64,000 nt of DNA from Trichobilharzia szidati (GCA_944472155.2 OX235273.1:82516793-82580792), one strand, 5' to 3'. Positions 1-10,955 are shown, counted from the stretch's first letter. Notes: a model not told the origin generated them from the sequence alone. Numbers and translations are program-made.

Positions 1-174
1 ACGGTGACATCACAAGATAACCCTGAACACTCGAAACAAGAAGATGGAAGAGAAGAAAAGTCTGTTGAGGTGAAGTGTTTTTATTTCCTCTAATCCACCA
101 AGCAGAAATTATGTCTGTATAACAGCAACAACGCTAAAGAGATGCATAATTATGACATTAAGGAGTCCTTTGAT

Positions 175-482
175 ATTAAAAGTCAATTTGAACGAAGAAT
201 ATTCTTTTCAATAATTTCTCTTCAGGTTCTTACAATTATAAAATATAATATTTGTTGTCGTTGCAATAAAGGCCAGTTAGGCGGTGGATACATTTTTAAC
301 GTATTATAGCCGATTAGTTATGGGGTGTCAAAATAAATAGTCGTATTTGTGTGACAAACATGCTAGGCTGAATTCGATTACAAAATATTGTAAAACGGGA
401 GACAATGGTGATTAATCATAATAGATTTGTAGAGTGTGGGGTAGGAAAATTGACAAGTCAGTTCGAGGTTATAAAAGGTGTC
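175..482. repeat. Left inverted arm of PLE copy A
   Basis: This segment reads as the reverse complement of 1181-1488 with only scattered mismatches. It holds the PLE terminal sequence; a shorter diverged relative lies at 6765-6935. Confidence 0.9.
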
Positions 483-779
483 AGGTGAGTGGCTAGTACA
501 AAGTGGTCTGTGTTGAACAGGAGATAGTAAGACTCCGATGAGAGGTTCATAATGAGATAACGAATATGTGAAATGAAACAGGTGGAGGCATATATTGAGA
601 AAAGAGATAATATCACTAATAGTAAGTTCGGATAGTATAAATGAAAAATTCGATAGTAATGAGAGAATGTTTGCATGAAGGGCATAAATTATGACGAATA
701 ATAATAATTGTAATAATAAGCAAAGGAAAAAAGAGCCAAGGAGGTTAAGGGGAAGGAGCACTCTTGGTGAGAAGAAGAA

Positions 780-1133
780 TCAGCAATCCAAGTTTGGCCA
801 CGGTAGGAACAGCGTCTGAACGTGTTCTTTTTGGAAACAAAGTTCCGGTTTAGTCGATCTTATTGCAACAGCTTCAGCTATGTGTAGGAGACGTAAGCGA
901 ACTTTACGTGATAATGACTTCGGAATTCGGTATATAACCCTGAAAGCTGTGTTGACATCGATATGATGTCCAGTATCGACCAAGTGTGATAGGATCGAGC
1001 TTTTTATGCACTTAATTTCCCCCTTGCTGAACCAAGCTGGTAAATGTTCTTGAACCCGTAGACGGACCTGCCTAATCGTGTGGCCCATACAACTTGAACC
1101 ACAGGAACAGTTGAAATGGTATATGCATGAAGA
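780..1133 (-). pseudogene. PLE GIY-YIG endonuclease remnant (copy A)
   Basis: The minus-strand reading contains a Cys-rich lead (NCSCGSSCMG) followed by HTIRQVRLRVQEHLPAW and then SILSHLVDTGHHIDV. This is the order expected for a Penelope GIY-YIG domain: the Y-I-G tripeptide, then R-x-x-R-V-x-E-H, then the conserved DTGH block. The Tyr of the YIG triplet is Cys here, so the nuclease is probably inactive. The frame stays open to 780. Homologous but differently decayed segments lie at 30400-30740 and 59580-59830. In a PLE this domain nicks target DNA for reverse transcription. It is a fragment with no upstream RT. Confidence 0.8.
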
Positions 1134-1180
1134 AGAGCTAAGCTTAGGTAAGACATCTTTGAGTTGCTAGGTGAACATTG

Positions 1181-1488
1181 GACACCTTTTATAACCTCGA
1201 ACTGACTTGTCAATTTTCCTACCCCACACTCTACAAATCTATTATGATTAATCACCATTGTCTCCCGTTTTACAATATTTTGTAATCGAATTCAGCCTAG
1301 CATGTTTGTCACACAAATACGACTATTTATTTTGACACCCCATAACTAATCGGCTATAATACGTTAAATTTGTATCCGCCGCCTAACTGGCCTTTATTGT
1401 AACGACAACAGATATTATATTTTATAATTGTAAGAACCTGAAGAGAAATTATTGAAAAGAATATTCTTCGTTCAGATTGACTTTTAAT
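1181..1488. repeat. Right inverted arm of PLE copy A
   Basis: This is the reverse complement of 175-482. It lies at the 5' side of the minus-strand element, immediately upstream of the nuclease remnant. Confidence 0.9.
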
Positions 1489-2865
1489 TCATAATATGGG
1501 AATTTTCCACACTATCAAACCTTTGATATTAATTGTAAACCGGGAAAACAAAACAAATGCTTAAACGTAAGATTCCAAATCTTTTAGTGACTCTACAGGT
1601 GAAAGAAGTATACCGACTATAATCGGAAGAATGTTGATGTCAGTTTCACTTATACCTCATTTGAGTTAAAGTGTTCTATTTCGAACCTTATAGGAATACG
1701 GTACACGTTAAGCACAGAAATGAAATGTGAAAAAAACACTAATCAAAAAATTTGTCTTCGTATATAACTTTATTTGTCTCTTAAGCTTAGGCGGTAACCT
1801 TTCAACGACATTTCTGAGTATATTTTGCCTTTTCTCATAATCTTAAGTAATTTGATTACACTAATTTTCAATGTATTTAATATGAGACATTTCAAGTTCA
1901 ACACTTTTCTCCAACGTTTATCTATTTTGCTCGCTGTTCAATTTCTTTTTCAATTAATTAGGTCTGACTCGAGGTATATTTCCAATAAAATGACCTCAAT
2001 TTTCCTAACCGTTGTAGATCTGTAATTTTGATTTCTTTGTTATATCTCATTTCTTGAAGTGTGGATATTCTGTAACCTTCCTATAATTATTCTATTGTGT
2101 CACCAATTGATCAGAACAGTGAAATGTTGGTCATTGTATTAATGTACAATGTATCTGAGCTGAACTCGATAATAATTTATGAGTTATAATTGTGATAACA
2201 GTAATATTTCTTCTCATATATGTGTCAGTAAATGATGCAAGAGTGAAGTTAAACACTCATCAAGACTAGGAAAGATTATCCATATAAAATTTTCATGGTT
2301 TTTTAGCATTTAAAACTGCAGAACACCTTATGTCATTTCTAAGAATTACATCAATAATTTCTAAAAGAAATAAAAATAATATTCATTGAAGGTTGACGTA
2401 ATTTAAGTTATGGGGTTGAAGAACGTCCAGTTTGATCGACCGATTATTTTCCGCGTAATCGGTCTTTCAAGGTAGACAGCTGTATTAATCAAAAAATCAA
2501 TATCACATAAAATCACCTACAACATTCCAGAACTGGGTTTCACAAATCTCTTGTGATTTCAGTAGTCATCGAATGCAGCATGTTCTTGAAAGTAGTTCTG
2601 CGTTAATTTTTGATCTGTATGAACTGATTTCTATGCGATTTGTGGTTCATGCACCAAGCATCTTGTAACCTCACATATCGCAAATAAAAGGCGACAGTGT
2701 GATAATGGTTAAACATGAAATGAAAACCTGAGTCAAAAAAACATTCGAGGAAACAGTATTCATGTTAATAACCAGTACCTGAGCGGTTTCACTACTATCA
2801 TTCAGATGTGTGTTTAGCCGAATTTACGGAGATGTAATTTTGTAAAACCATTTTCAGGTATAGGT
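1489..2865. other. No recognisable feature
   Basis: AT-rich DNA with only short chance reading frames. I see no coding, RNA or repeat signal. It may be intron of the minus-strand EF-hand gene, whose next exon is not visible here. Confidence 0.5.
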
Positions 2866-3320
2866 TTGTAGGGATTTGTTTGATTGGTTACAGGATTTCA
2901 TCATGAGCTGACATCGGTTACAGAACCATTGGAAAGCCTGCAGGGAGTACTGGACAGCTGTTTCCTCCCTACTAGTTTGGGACTCCTCAGCATCCACCAC
3001 GGGAGCTTAGAACCCGTGACTTTCTGATTACAGGGCGAGCTAGCTCGTAGACCATTAAGCCACTGAGACTCGATCCAATGGCCAGTATATGAATTCTAAC
3101 TTCTGTCAATTCAAGACATAGCGTGACCACTTCGCAATGTCTTTTTCGATGAGTAACTATCCTCACCTTCAACCTGCTGTACCCTACTGGTCAGCTCTTC
3201 CGACTAGAATCCCAGGAAACCGCCTGAATAGGGCCAATCTCTGGTGAGTATCAGATCAATTTCCAAGTATTGTTTTGTAGGGATTTTGTTTGATTGGTTG
3301 GAGGATTTCATCTATTACAC
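2866..3320 (-). mobile_element. Hammerhead-carrying tRNA-headed SINE, tandem trace
   Basis: A minus-strand SINE unit of about 405 bp. It has a tRNA-like head with a box-A-like stretch (AGTGGCTTAATGGTCTACG) and a box-B region close to GGTTCGAA, then a hammerhead core, then a tail ending in a sequence near CAATCAAACAAATCCCTAC. The same tail motif occurs again at 3275-3320, directly 5' of the unit, so a second unit's 3' end is joined to this one head-to-tail. Related copies lie at 5940, 16682, 22740, 31022, 31442, 41760, 41915, 42722, 42932, 45025 and 51336-51580. Such units are expected to be transcribed by RNA polymerase III and moved by a LINE. Confidence 0.75.
2945..2996 (-). ncRNA. Hammerhead ribozyme core in SINE
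   Basis: On the minus strand, CTGAGGA (2984-2990) fits the hammerhead core CUGANGA. A stem II with UCCC paired to GGGA follows, then GAAAC, then a very short self-complementary stem III (ACAGCTGT) and the GTC cleavage triplet. The layout matches the schistosome Sm-alpha ribozyme, whose stem III is equally short. Stem I pairing is weak in this copy and the first stem II pair is G-G, so activity is uncertain. Confidence 0.6.
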
Positions 3321-3795
3321 GTCCAGTCAGTCCCTCTTATCCTTGTCCTAATCACAAGAAGTCAGATAAACTGTGCTAGTGTTTTTTAAAATTATGACAT
3401 TACCTGATATGGATACAACGTTAATTTATTATTTGAATTAATATCCATCTGAAACTGCTGGACTAACTGAGACATTTTCAACGGTTTTCAAGCCTCGAGA
3501 GTTAAGTATTCAAACAACTAATCTAGGTACTTATTTACATCTTCTTCAATCTTGTGGAGGATGAGAACATACATTCTTAATGAATGTTTTCCCTTGAAGG
3601 TCACAATTTTCTCGACTCAACTTATGGTAAATCAAATAGGTAATGTAAAGAAAAATGATGATTTGGGAAAGTTAAAGAGTGGGGAAATATCTTAGGTGTC
3701 AAAATCTGAAATATGTTAATCTAGTAATGAAGGACTTCAACATTACTTGAAGTAGGGTCTTTATAGAGTTTACAAAAATTTAAGGTAGATGATAA

Positions 3796-3804
3796 ACGTA
3801 CCTG
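3796..3804 (-). other. Splice donor of EF-hand exon
   Basis: Minus-strand CAG|GTACGT, with the last exon base at 3802. The frame would otherwise stop seven codons later, which supports splicing here. Confidence 0.8.
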
Positions 3805-4490
3805 TTTAAGCATTTTAAGCTTTCATCGACGGAACTAATATCGGGTAATGAAGCAGAAGATTGACTAACTAATTTGGAAGTTGTTGTTTGCTGGCATGAC
3901 AATGTCAGAATTCTCTGATGAAGTCTTTGTCTACTCTTAGTTCTGATTCTTACAGACTGAATAGTGTTACAGCTTATTTTTGCATGATGTTTATTGTATA
4001 ATTTGTCGTCAACATCTGAACCAGTTTCATCTGATCCCAAACGACTTCTAGGTGAGTCAGAGGAATCCGAACAGCGTTTAATCAAATAACGCGAAGAATT
4101 TGTTACTGTGGTGGCTCTCAATGAAGCCCGGATTAGACTATTCCGTTTCGCCAATGTACGTAATCCAAGCATGAAATCATCTGCACTAACTTTCCCATCT
4201 CCATCATGATCTAGTTGTAAAATCAGATCATTTATCTGGGATTCTGTCAGACCGGAATCACAAACTTTCAGTAACACTTGATTATCCAGATAACCTTTGT
4301 TTTCTTCATCAAGAATAGAAAATAAAGCGTGCGCTTTAGATGATATATCATCGAAAACAGAATCAGCAGATGAAGCTCTTGAAAATCCTCTTCCTGCTGG
4401 AGAACCTGATACTGTTTGTGGTGTATCACTTGAAGAAATGTGTAATTTGGTTTTTGGTTTATGACCACTTGTTGACTGTGTGTTATTCAT
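3802..4490 (-). CDS. EF-hand protein, N-terminal coding exon
   Basis: An open frame from ATG at 4490 encodes 229 complete residues, then runs into a clean splice donor (CAG|GTACGT) with the next codon split after two bases. Residues 1-45 are Ser/Thr-rich and polar. Residues 53-113 form a paired EF-hand. Loop 1 (DEENKGYLDNQV, 61-72) lacks the acidic residue at position 12 and probably does not bind calcium. Loop 2 (DHDGDGKVSADD, 94-105) has Asp at positions 1, 3, 5 and 12 and probably does. A basic, Ser-rich region follows with several RS-type sites (about 115-215). The architecture could suit Rab11-FIP3/4, CRACR2A or RASEF-like proteins, which join N-terminal EF-hands to coiled coils, but that part would lie in exons left of 3802 and is not seen. 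An acceptor-like TATAG lies 7 bases before the ATG, so trans- or cis-splicing just upstream is possible. Confidence 0.85.
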
Positions 4491-5504
4491 AAGATGTCTA
4501 TAGGTTTATTTCCCTTTTTCTATGCATAAATTTGCTCCACTGTACAGTACACTAATATGAATAACATTGTGCTAAATAAACGCTTTCATATACATTTTAT
4601 AAAAATCTAATCCATTAGAGTTGAACGTAAACAATGTTGATCTGAGTTCTTCTGAATTATGTTAAAGCACACACTCAATTTTAAAGTTATGAATACCAGA
4701 TAATGGTTAATCGATCTAACATTGAATACTCCCAATAAGACGATTTGCTTAGTATTTGTTTGTTTTTTGTCCAATTCTAAATTGTTCTGTATTTTGTCAA
4801 TAACTAAGCATTTTATAAGTAAATCACGTGTGAACGTTCTTAAAAGAAGGTTTTGTATAAAAAGTGATTGAATGTTCTTGTAATAAATCGACAAACATGT
4901 ATGTACTAATGTATGCGATTAGATAATGAAGTGTATTTCAAAAAAAATAGTACGAACGATTTGTTAACGAATGTCATTAAAAGTTTAATTTTTATAGGAT
5001 TCTTTAATGATTTCATAGTAACACTTCTGGTTTACTCTGCTGAAATACTAATGTTAAAGTAAATATGTAGGAGAAGATGGTGCTTTTCTACTCAAACAGT
5101 GATTCACACAATCCATAATTGCAAGAAGAATGAAATGAGGTCTAATTGTTAGCTAGACGAATTGTGAACAACTAATCATAAAATCTATGATTCATATGAC
5201 TACTGATGTGGTTGTGAATTGTAAAATGTTTCATAGGCGTTTATATTACAAAGATATACTTTTAATCTTATAAAAGGCTTCCCATTTACATACTGATTGT
5301 TGATTTCCTCTAAAAAAGTAGTACAGCTGTATTACTGCCATTTTCACATTCTAAATAAGTTTCGATAAGATTTCAGCATAGTATGTCGATAATATCATTA
5401 TGTTTCCGTTGCATTTCTACTTATGGGATTAAATTATATCATATTCTGTACTGGTCAATTACCGCACACAGATTACAACCTTGGGGAGTTTGTTAGCCAG
5501 ATAT
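4491..5504. other. No recognisable feature upstream of EF-hand exon
   Basis: AT-rich sequence with chance frames only. It should contain the promoter or an upstream intron of the EF-hand gene, but no convincing TATA, initiator or upstream exon can be singled out. Confidence 0.4.
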
Positions 5505-5720
5505 TTTTTGATTATAGCTTGAAACCACACAGTATTTTTGGTACAAGTATGGAATTTTCAGCATGTGATATCGGCAGCCCAAATTTAGCAGGCCGACCAT
5601 AGATATCAGGTGTGCGTCGGCAGGGGGTCGAACCCCAAACCATATGTATGGTCGGTGAGAGTCCTACCCGCTGTGCCACCCGTCTGGCTGGCGAGCATTC
5701 TACCACTGGACCATCAACGC
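5505..5720 (-). mobile_element. Short tRNA-derived SINE with duplicated tRNA-like 5' part
   Basis: A minus-strand copy of a roughly 180-bp SINE family. It has a tRNA-like head with box B (GGGTTCGACCC), the constant CTATGGTCGGCCTG block, then a tail close to GTGGAATCAAGCTGTAATC ending in an A/T-rich run. This copy differs from its five relatives: a second tRNA-like 5' half (TGGTCCAGTGGTAGAATGCTC) lies directly before the head. That segment strongly resembles the D-arm part of eukaryotic tRNA-Gly. It is probably a head-to-head template switch during reverse transcription. Confidence 0.8.
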
Positions 5721-5939
5721 ACGTTTCACCTATATTGAATATGATTGATTACAAATTGTTTTCCAACTTCACTATTTTTAATTACTTTATCACTGCTGAT
5801 GGCATTGACACACACTATCAATAGTCATATTTTCAACAAAAAACAAAAAGTTATTTAATTACAATTGCGTATCCATTTGATGTGCCCCTGAGGGAAAAAT
5901 TAGCTATTGTAATCACAACAGATTCAACTTTAGACCAAT

Positions 5940-6240
5940 TATTCAAGTATTGGTTTGTAAGCATTTTGTTTGATTGGTTACAGGATTTCATCATGAGGTC
6001 ACATTGGTTAGGGAACCATTGGAAAACCTGCATGGAGTTCTGGACAACTGTTTCCTCCCTACTAGTTTGGGACTCCTCAGCATGACACATCCACCACAGG
6101 AGGTTAGAACCCACGACGTTCTGATTACAAGGCGAGCTCAGAGACCATTGAGCCAGTGGGACCCGATCCAGTGGTTGTTGCATGATTTCTAACTTCTGTC
6201 AATTGACGACATAGCGAGACCGCTGGCAGTTAGTTACCTT
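5940..6240 (-). mobile_element. Hammerhead-carrying SINE
   Basis: This minus-strand copy is closest to the one at 2866-3320 and shares the CTGAGGA core, the TAGTAGGGAGGAAAC segment and the 3' tail. Stem III reads ACAGTTGT, so one pair is lost. The tRNA-like head has decayed, and box B reads GGTTCTAACC. Confidence 0.75.
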
Positions 6241-6599
6241 CATCCATTAAAAACGATAATGAGACGTAATTTATTGGAAAGGCGCCATGTATTTGCCTAA
6301 CATACTTCTAAAATTCTGATCACACGTACTTATTACACATATTTGTACGAAAGATAATCACATAAAGAATCAAACTCGAATCATTTTGGTTCAGAGTGTT
6401 TACGCGTCACAATCACAAATAAGAGGTGTTAAAATAGGGTTGAAAATATTAAAATTATTATGGCAATTAGTCATAATAAATTCATAGATTTATTATTTGT
6501 GATTTTACACCTATGACTCCATCTCGTTAATTTCGCGTACTGATTATTCCATGATGCACTATTTACCGGAGTCTTACTGTGAAATTACATAAACGAAAG

Positions 6600-6700
6600 T
6601 TATGTGAATGCCTTAATATGATTATGAGCAAACAGTTGTGCTCGAAACATCATAAGTAAACAGTATTGTACTCCTGTGTGATTTCATCAAATAAGTTTAC
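6600..6700 (+). repeat. PLE terminal fragment
   Basis: Contains the recurring PLE end motif: a GATTATGAGCA hairpin arm, TGCTCGAAAC, then a CTGTGTGAT block. The same series occurs at 10405, 20017-20265 and 56700-56815. Confidence 0.6.
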
Positions 6701-6764
6701 GCTGTGATGGAGTTATCACTTTTCTAATACGTCATGTTTTGAAATAGCCACTCAACAAACGCGT

Positions 6765-6935
6765 TGATGTGAATTGTCAGTTTTCCTTCCGCACATTGTA
6801 TGAACCGATTACGACTAATCACCATCGTCTTGCATTTCATAACATTTTCCCAATTACATTCGGCCCAGTATATAAATCACACAATAGGTATTTTTGTAAG
6901 GCAAGGACAATAAATGCTAAATTGAAAATTTATCG
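6765..6935 (+). repeat. PLE arm fragment related to copy A
   Basis: Diverged copy of the right arm of PLE A (about 1205-1330): it shares a TTGTCAxTTTTCCT start, ACTAATCACCAT, and the CATTCGGCCCA/ATTCAGCCTA region. It has no coding part. Confidence 0.6.
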
Positions 6936-9900
6936 GATCCTTGTTGGCTAGGGATATTTTGGGTTCGATTTTAATGCGGTACCAACTATGACCTACTATT
7001 TACTTTTAAAGGTTTTATTTTTTCTAATTATGTTGTGTATTCCAATATTCTCCTTCATTCAGGGGTGACTCAAAAGATGTATGCAATCAGTTAACTCGGA
7101 AACCTCAGTTTTTAGAGTCAGAACTCCAGAGCTTTTCTTTTCTTATGTTACTAGCTCAATTACCTGACAGGAAAGAGTTTCGTGAATCTGTCGACATTTT
7201 CTGCAACTTAAATCTGTACTATATTCTCTGTGTGTAACAAATTGAAACGTGTTGACCATCAGAATTTGATTAGTGTAATTATTTGAGTATATTATTTTTT
7301 GTTGGGTTACAAAACTTTGAATTTAATGACAATTCTTCTTTCCAGTTTTTGGAGGCGGTTTATTTTAATTTAAAAGTATGTAGCGTATTCTGACTGTTTC
7401 CGCTGTCACAGTTGTCGGTTTTGTCCTCACTATGATTATGAAGCGCGTTATTTTCAAAACTGTAGTAGAATCTCAACTTGTTTTCAACAATCTGAGGGTT
7501 AAACATGATAGTCTATTTGTTATGGCCAATTTGCCTAAGTAGCTAGCCAGAATTAGTGTAACATGAAGAAGTTCAACGTTCTGGATTGAGTCATGCCACA
7601 AACACAACAGATGATGAACCAAAAGACTATCTGTTGTTTGGATCGCTTCTACCTGGCTACAATGTATTACCATTTGACATGAGTGGTTCCCAAATGCTCA
7701 AATCATTCAGTCGTCTATAGCACCAAGCAGCCGCACTTGTTTTTGGTACCACACAAATTACATGTAAAGATTGTACCCTCTTATCACTGAATGAAGGTGA
7801 TTCAGATATTTGACCGTCTTTAGGAAGTGTTGGTGAGTGATTCTTGTGGAGAGAGTTTTCGATTCCACCTTGTTTGGAATATTCTAATTGATTCTGAAGT
7901 ATTTCCTACAGGATGCAAAAGTGATTCACAGTGGAGCCTATTAAAACCATTTGATGAAAATTCTCATTTAGACATTTAGAAGGCAAAATTTTTGGGCGAA
8001 GAAAAATATACTTTTCAAACAGATCCTTATCTATCGCTCTACTCTAACATGTATATATGTATGGCGATTTTATTGTAATACAGAAATCTACGAATCTAAT
8101 GGTGATAAGTTTATTAACAATAACTGGTCAATATCAGCGTGTCAAGAGGGTGGTAAGTTGCCAAAGACATCAATGCAACAATTAAAGGATAGAAACAATT
8201 ACAGAAATTAGTCAAGTGGAAAAATAAACGAGTGTCCAAACTGATTGATGAGAGGGACAAATGAGATGTAAATCAGTGTTCCACTTGATTAAACAATAAC
8301 CAATTAGGGATGAAGTAGTCAGAATAATGAGACTGTTAGGACAATAATAACGTTTTTAGCGGCTCAGGCAAGAGGCAGAAATTGTTATTTTCTTACGTTT
8401 ATGGCCAAGGTAAAGAAAGTAGCTTCATGAATTATTTTTGAAGATGCAGATTTGGCTTCTTTGGGTGGATTCCGACGTATGTAGGAGACGAACTCGTAAA
8501 ACAAAATTAGTATTAGTCGGGGGGAGACAAGTAGCTTTAAACGCTTTATTAAATTAACTTCATGCTCATAAAGTCAAATTAAACAGAGCTACGAATAGAG
8601 CTTGGTTGTCCCTTTTCCAGCAATATATGCAGGATGTATTTTGAAATCCTATAGGGAAAATGACCAAATGTACGTTCGCTATAACTAACTTCGCAAGAGA
8701 AGTCAAACCGGCAGATGCACATGGGGGAGGCAAAATTAGGTGATTCATCCTTATTTCTCGAAGGTGAAAATGCAGTGGTTGCCGAGAGAAAGTGTGAACC
8801 ACCATTTTTGATGTTTGGCGGTTCTTATTGGTACACAGACAAAAGTCGGTTGAAGTGCATTCATGATAACAGTGTCAGCAGGAAACACAATCACAACATA
8901 GAATATTAATCATCTCTGTAAATGTCACTCTTATTCAAAAACTAAGGCATACTTTACAAGAGAAATAGTCCAGTTTAGCGCTTTATATTTTTAGCAAATG
9001 TAAATATGATATTAAAAGCTCTGAAGATGACTTCCCTTGTAAAGAGAATTTCATTCGATGAATCTTCTTTTCTTTTCTTAAAGTCTAATTGGATATTTTC
9101 AGCTATTTTTAAATAATGTTGAGTTAAGGTTGCGCTGTCAGCAAGTCAAAATAAAAGTGGCACATCTAACATTAAAAAAATCAGAAGCTGAGATCGATTA
9201 ATAATAAAAGGCAGATGCATTACAAATGTTTCGCGTATCGTCAACAGAAACAGTGCGGATCGGTGCCCTGCTGACACTGTGACTGATGCGCTTATCAGAG
9301 TGCAAATGAACACAGGAAACGTGTTGTTATTCTGCAACAGCCTTAATATTCACAGCGTGTGTTTTAAACAGTAGTCATAATTAAATGTCCATATGGTTAG
9401 ATGAGTAGACGTAAATACATTCATAGTATTTCTTATACGAAAGTTAGTTTCTTGTCATTAGTAAGTGATAGGCATCATGCAGCAGTGGGATGAGTATGTC
9501 ACCACGTTTTACAATGTTACTGAGCACTGACTAAACCTGTGTATTAAGACTAGGGTTGGACTAAAGCCAGATAAAGCCTAACACCTTATGTGTTGCTAGA
9601 AACCAAATAACAAGCGAATTGTCTCTTTTGGATTTATTTTACAACCCAATGTTGTAATAATGGTATTTCAGTAAGAAATCGCATGATGTGTCTTTCTGAG
9701 CAGATACAGATAACTTTCTGAATGCCCCAGACCATATATTATTTCCGTAGACGTGGAAAATAAGTACGCTCTCTGATCATGGATTCGAAAGTGATCAAAA
9801 CAATAAAAACAAGGTCAAAGTTACCACCAGGCACGACGAACGTATTACTCTAGCTAGAATTATACTTTTACATTGCATTCAGAATCCCATTCTCGAATCA

Positions 9901-10404
9901 TTGATTATATCAAAACAATTTTACAGATCAAAATATATCTGAATTTGTGTTGTGTATACTGTAGTTCTTTCAAAACAACTTGGTTCCAATTTAGAATTAC
10001 TACAGATTTACTACAGTAGAGCTGATTTGAAAGTAAGCAGTCTTACTTCAAGTCTCACACAATCGTCTGTATAGCTAGAAGATGCTTGTACCTATATAAG
10101 TGGTAGAATTGATCAAAAGTTATTGAAGTTTCACTTTTGAGGCTGTGCAGAATTTCGCATAGACATTGTATACATAAGAAGCATGTGTCTTTTAGACAGA
10201 TATCAAATTCAGCCATTCAGGTAATTGTACAGATGTAACATCAAACTTATGCCATATTAATAATGCAAACCACGTTAGACCAATGTATGTATTGCACAAA
10301 ATGCAATGAATGCATCTTATTTTGGTCTAACTTTCAGTAAAATACAGGTAAAAACAGTTTATGTCTTAGATTATTTCACGTCTTATTGCATAGAATTTAA
10401 AAAT
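6936..10404. other. Long stretch without assignable features
   Basis: About 3.5 kb without a recognised gene or repeat. Two stretches (7470-7760 and 8400-8900) have less biased base composition and short frames on both strands that could be decayed transposon DNA. I could not match either translation to a family. Confidence 0.35.
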
Positions 10405-10535
10405 TTAATTTTCAAGCATAAATTATCGCTTGAAACGTCATCCAGTTGTTAATACTGCGTCACTGTGTGATTACTAAAATAAAATTATCGAATATGGAAT
10501 TACATGCAGCCACAGTGTCTAAGTTCTACACTTAC
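10405..10535 (+). repeat. PLE terminal fragment
   Basis: Shares TTGAAACGTCATCCAGTTG, a CACTGTGTGAT block and ATATGGAATTACATGC with PLE ends at 20130-20265 and 56729-56815. It continues into the same outer segment (CACAGTGTCTAAGTTCTAC) seen at 34840-34925 and 40900-40965. No coding sequence is attached. Confidence 0.7.
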
Positions 10536-10610
10536 ACTAATTACACAAGATTGTTCAGTGAGAGAAAGAAATTTCACGAACACTATCTGAAAATGCAATA
10601 TTGATACATT

Positions 10611-10745
10611 TTTTAAATTCAGTTTTAGATTTTCTTGTCGATTGATTTGAAAAAAGTGGTCGGTCTCAAGAAGTCGACATGTCAACCTGAGACCGAGTAT
10701 TTCGTGCCAATCAATCGACGGGAAAATCTAAAATTGAATTAAATA
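10611..10745. repeat. Long imperfect hairpin
   Basis: Arms of about 55 bp (near 10617-10672 and 10685-10741) are reverse complements with few mismatches. They include TCGATTGATT against AATCAATCGA and GGTCTCA against TGAGACC, with a 10-15 nt centre containing GTCGAC. It is not related to the PLE or SINE repeats here. It could be a fold-back/MITE-type element or a transcribed hairpin. No open frame is involved. Confidence 0.75.
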
Positions 10746-10769
10746 ATTAGTATGACTTGTTGCACAAGA

Positions 10770-10955
10770 GGTGGCTCTCATGGCTCAAGTGGTCTAGTGG
10801 ATAACGCTTTGGCGTTTGAAACTATGGGCACTGGTTTCGAGCCTCGGTGAGGAAATCATCACTCATTGCGGAATGCAGGTACGTCCAGATGACGAGTCGC
10901 AAATAGGACGATATGTGCATCCTAGATTCCACTGCTAGTCACCATCCACCAGTTA
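10770..10955 (+). mobile_element. Sm-alpha type SINE
   Basis: A tRNA-like head (GTGGTCTAGTGGATAACGC as box A, GGTTTCGAGCCTC as box B) is followed by a degraded hammerhead and the segment GATTCCACTGCTAGTCACC. This order is that of the schistosome Sm-alpha SINE. It is the only copy of this family in the window. Confidence 0.8.
10882..10930 (+). ncRNA. Degenerate Sm-alpha hammerhead ribozyme
   Basis: Aligned to the known Sm-alpha ribozyme layout, stem II (GTCGC AAATA GGAC) is kept. The 5' core reads GATGACGA instead of CUGAUGA, the GAAAC box reads GATAT, and the cleavage triplet is ATC. Essential core bases are lost, so it should be inactive. Confidence 0.75.

Larger units (their letters stand above)
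175..1488 (-). mobile_element. Penelope-like element copy A with inverted arms
   Basis: A Penelope-like retroelement remnant read on the minus strand. It is bounded by two roughly 308-bp arms (175-482 and 1181-1488) that are near-perfect reverse complements of each other. Between them lies a GIY-YIG endonuclease coding remnant followed by noncoding sequence. PLEs are retroelements whose single protein joins a telomerase-related reverse transcriptase to a GIY-YIG nuclease, and they often carry terminal repeats (pLTRs) in direct or inverted orientation. No reverse-transcriptase part is present, so this is a strongly 5'-truncated copy. The near identity of the arms suggests that it is fairly recent, although the coding part is already damaged. 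Confidence 0.82.

Noticed and set aside
378..761. 127-residue hydrophobic frame on the minus strand resembling a membrane protein
   Set aside because: It lies in the noncoding 3' part and inverted arm of PLE copy A; the hydrophobicity follows from T-rich codons.
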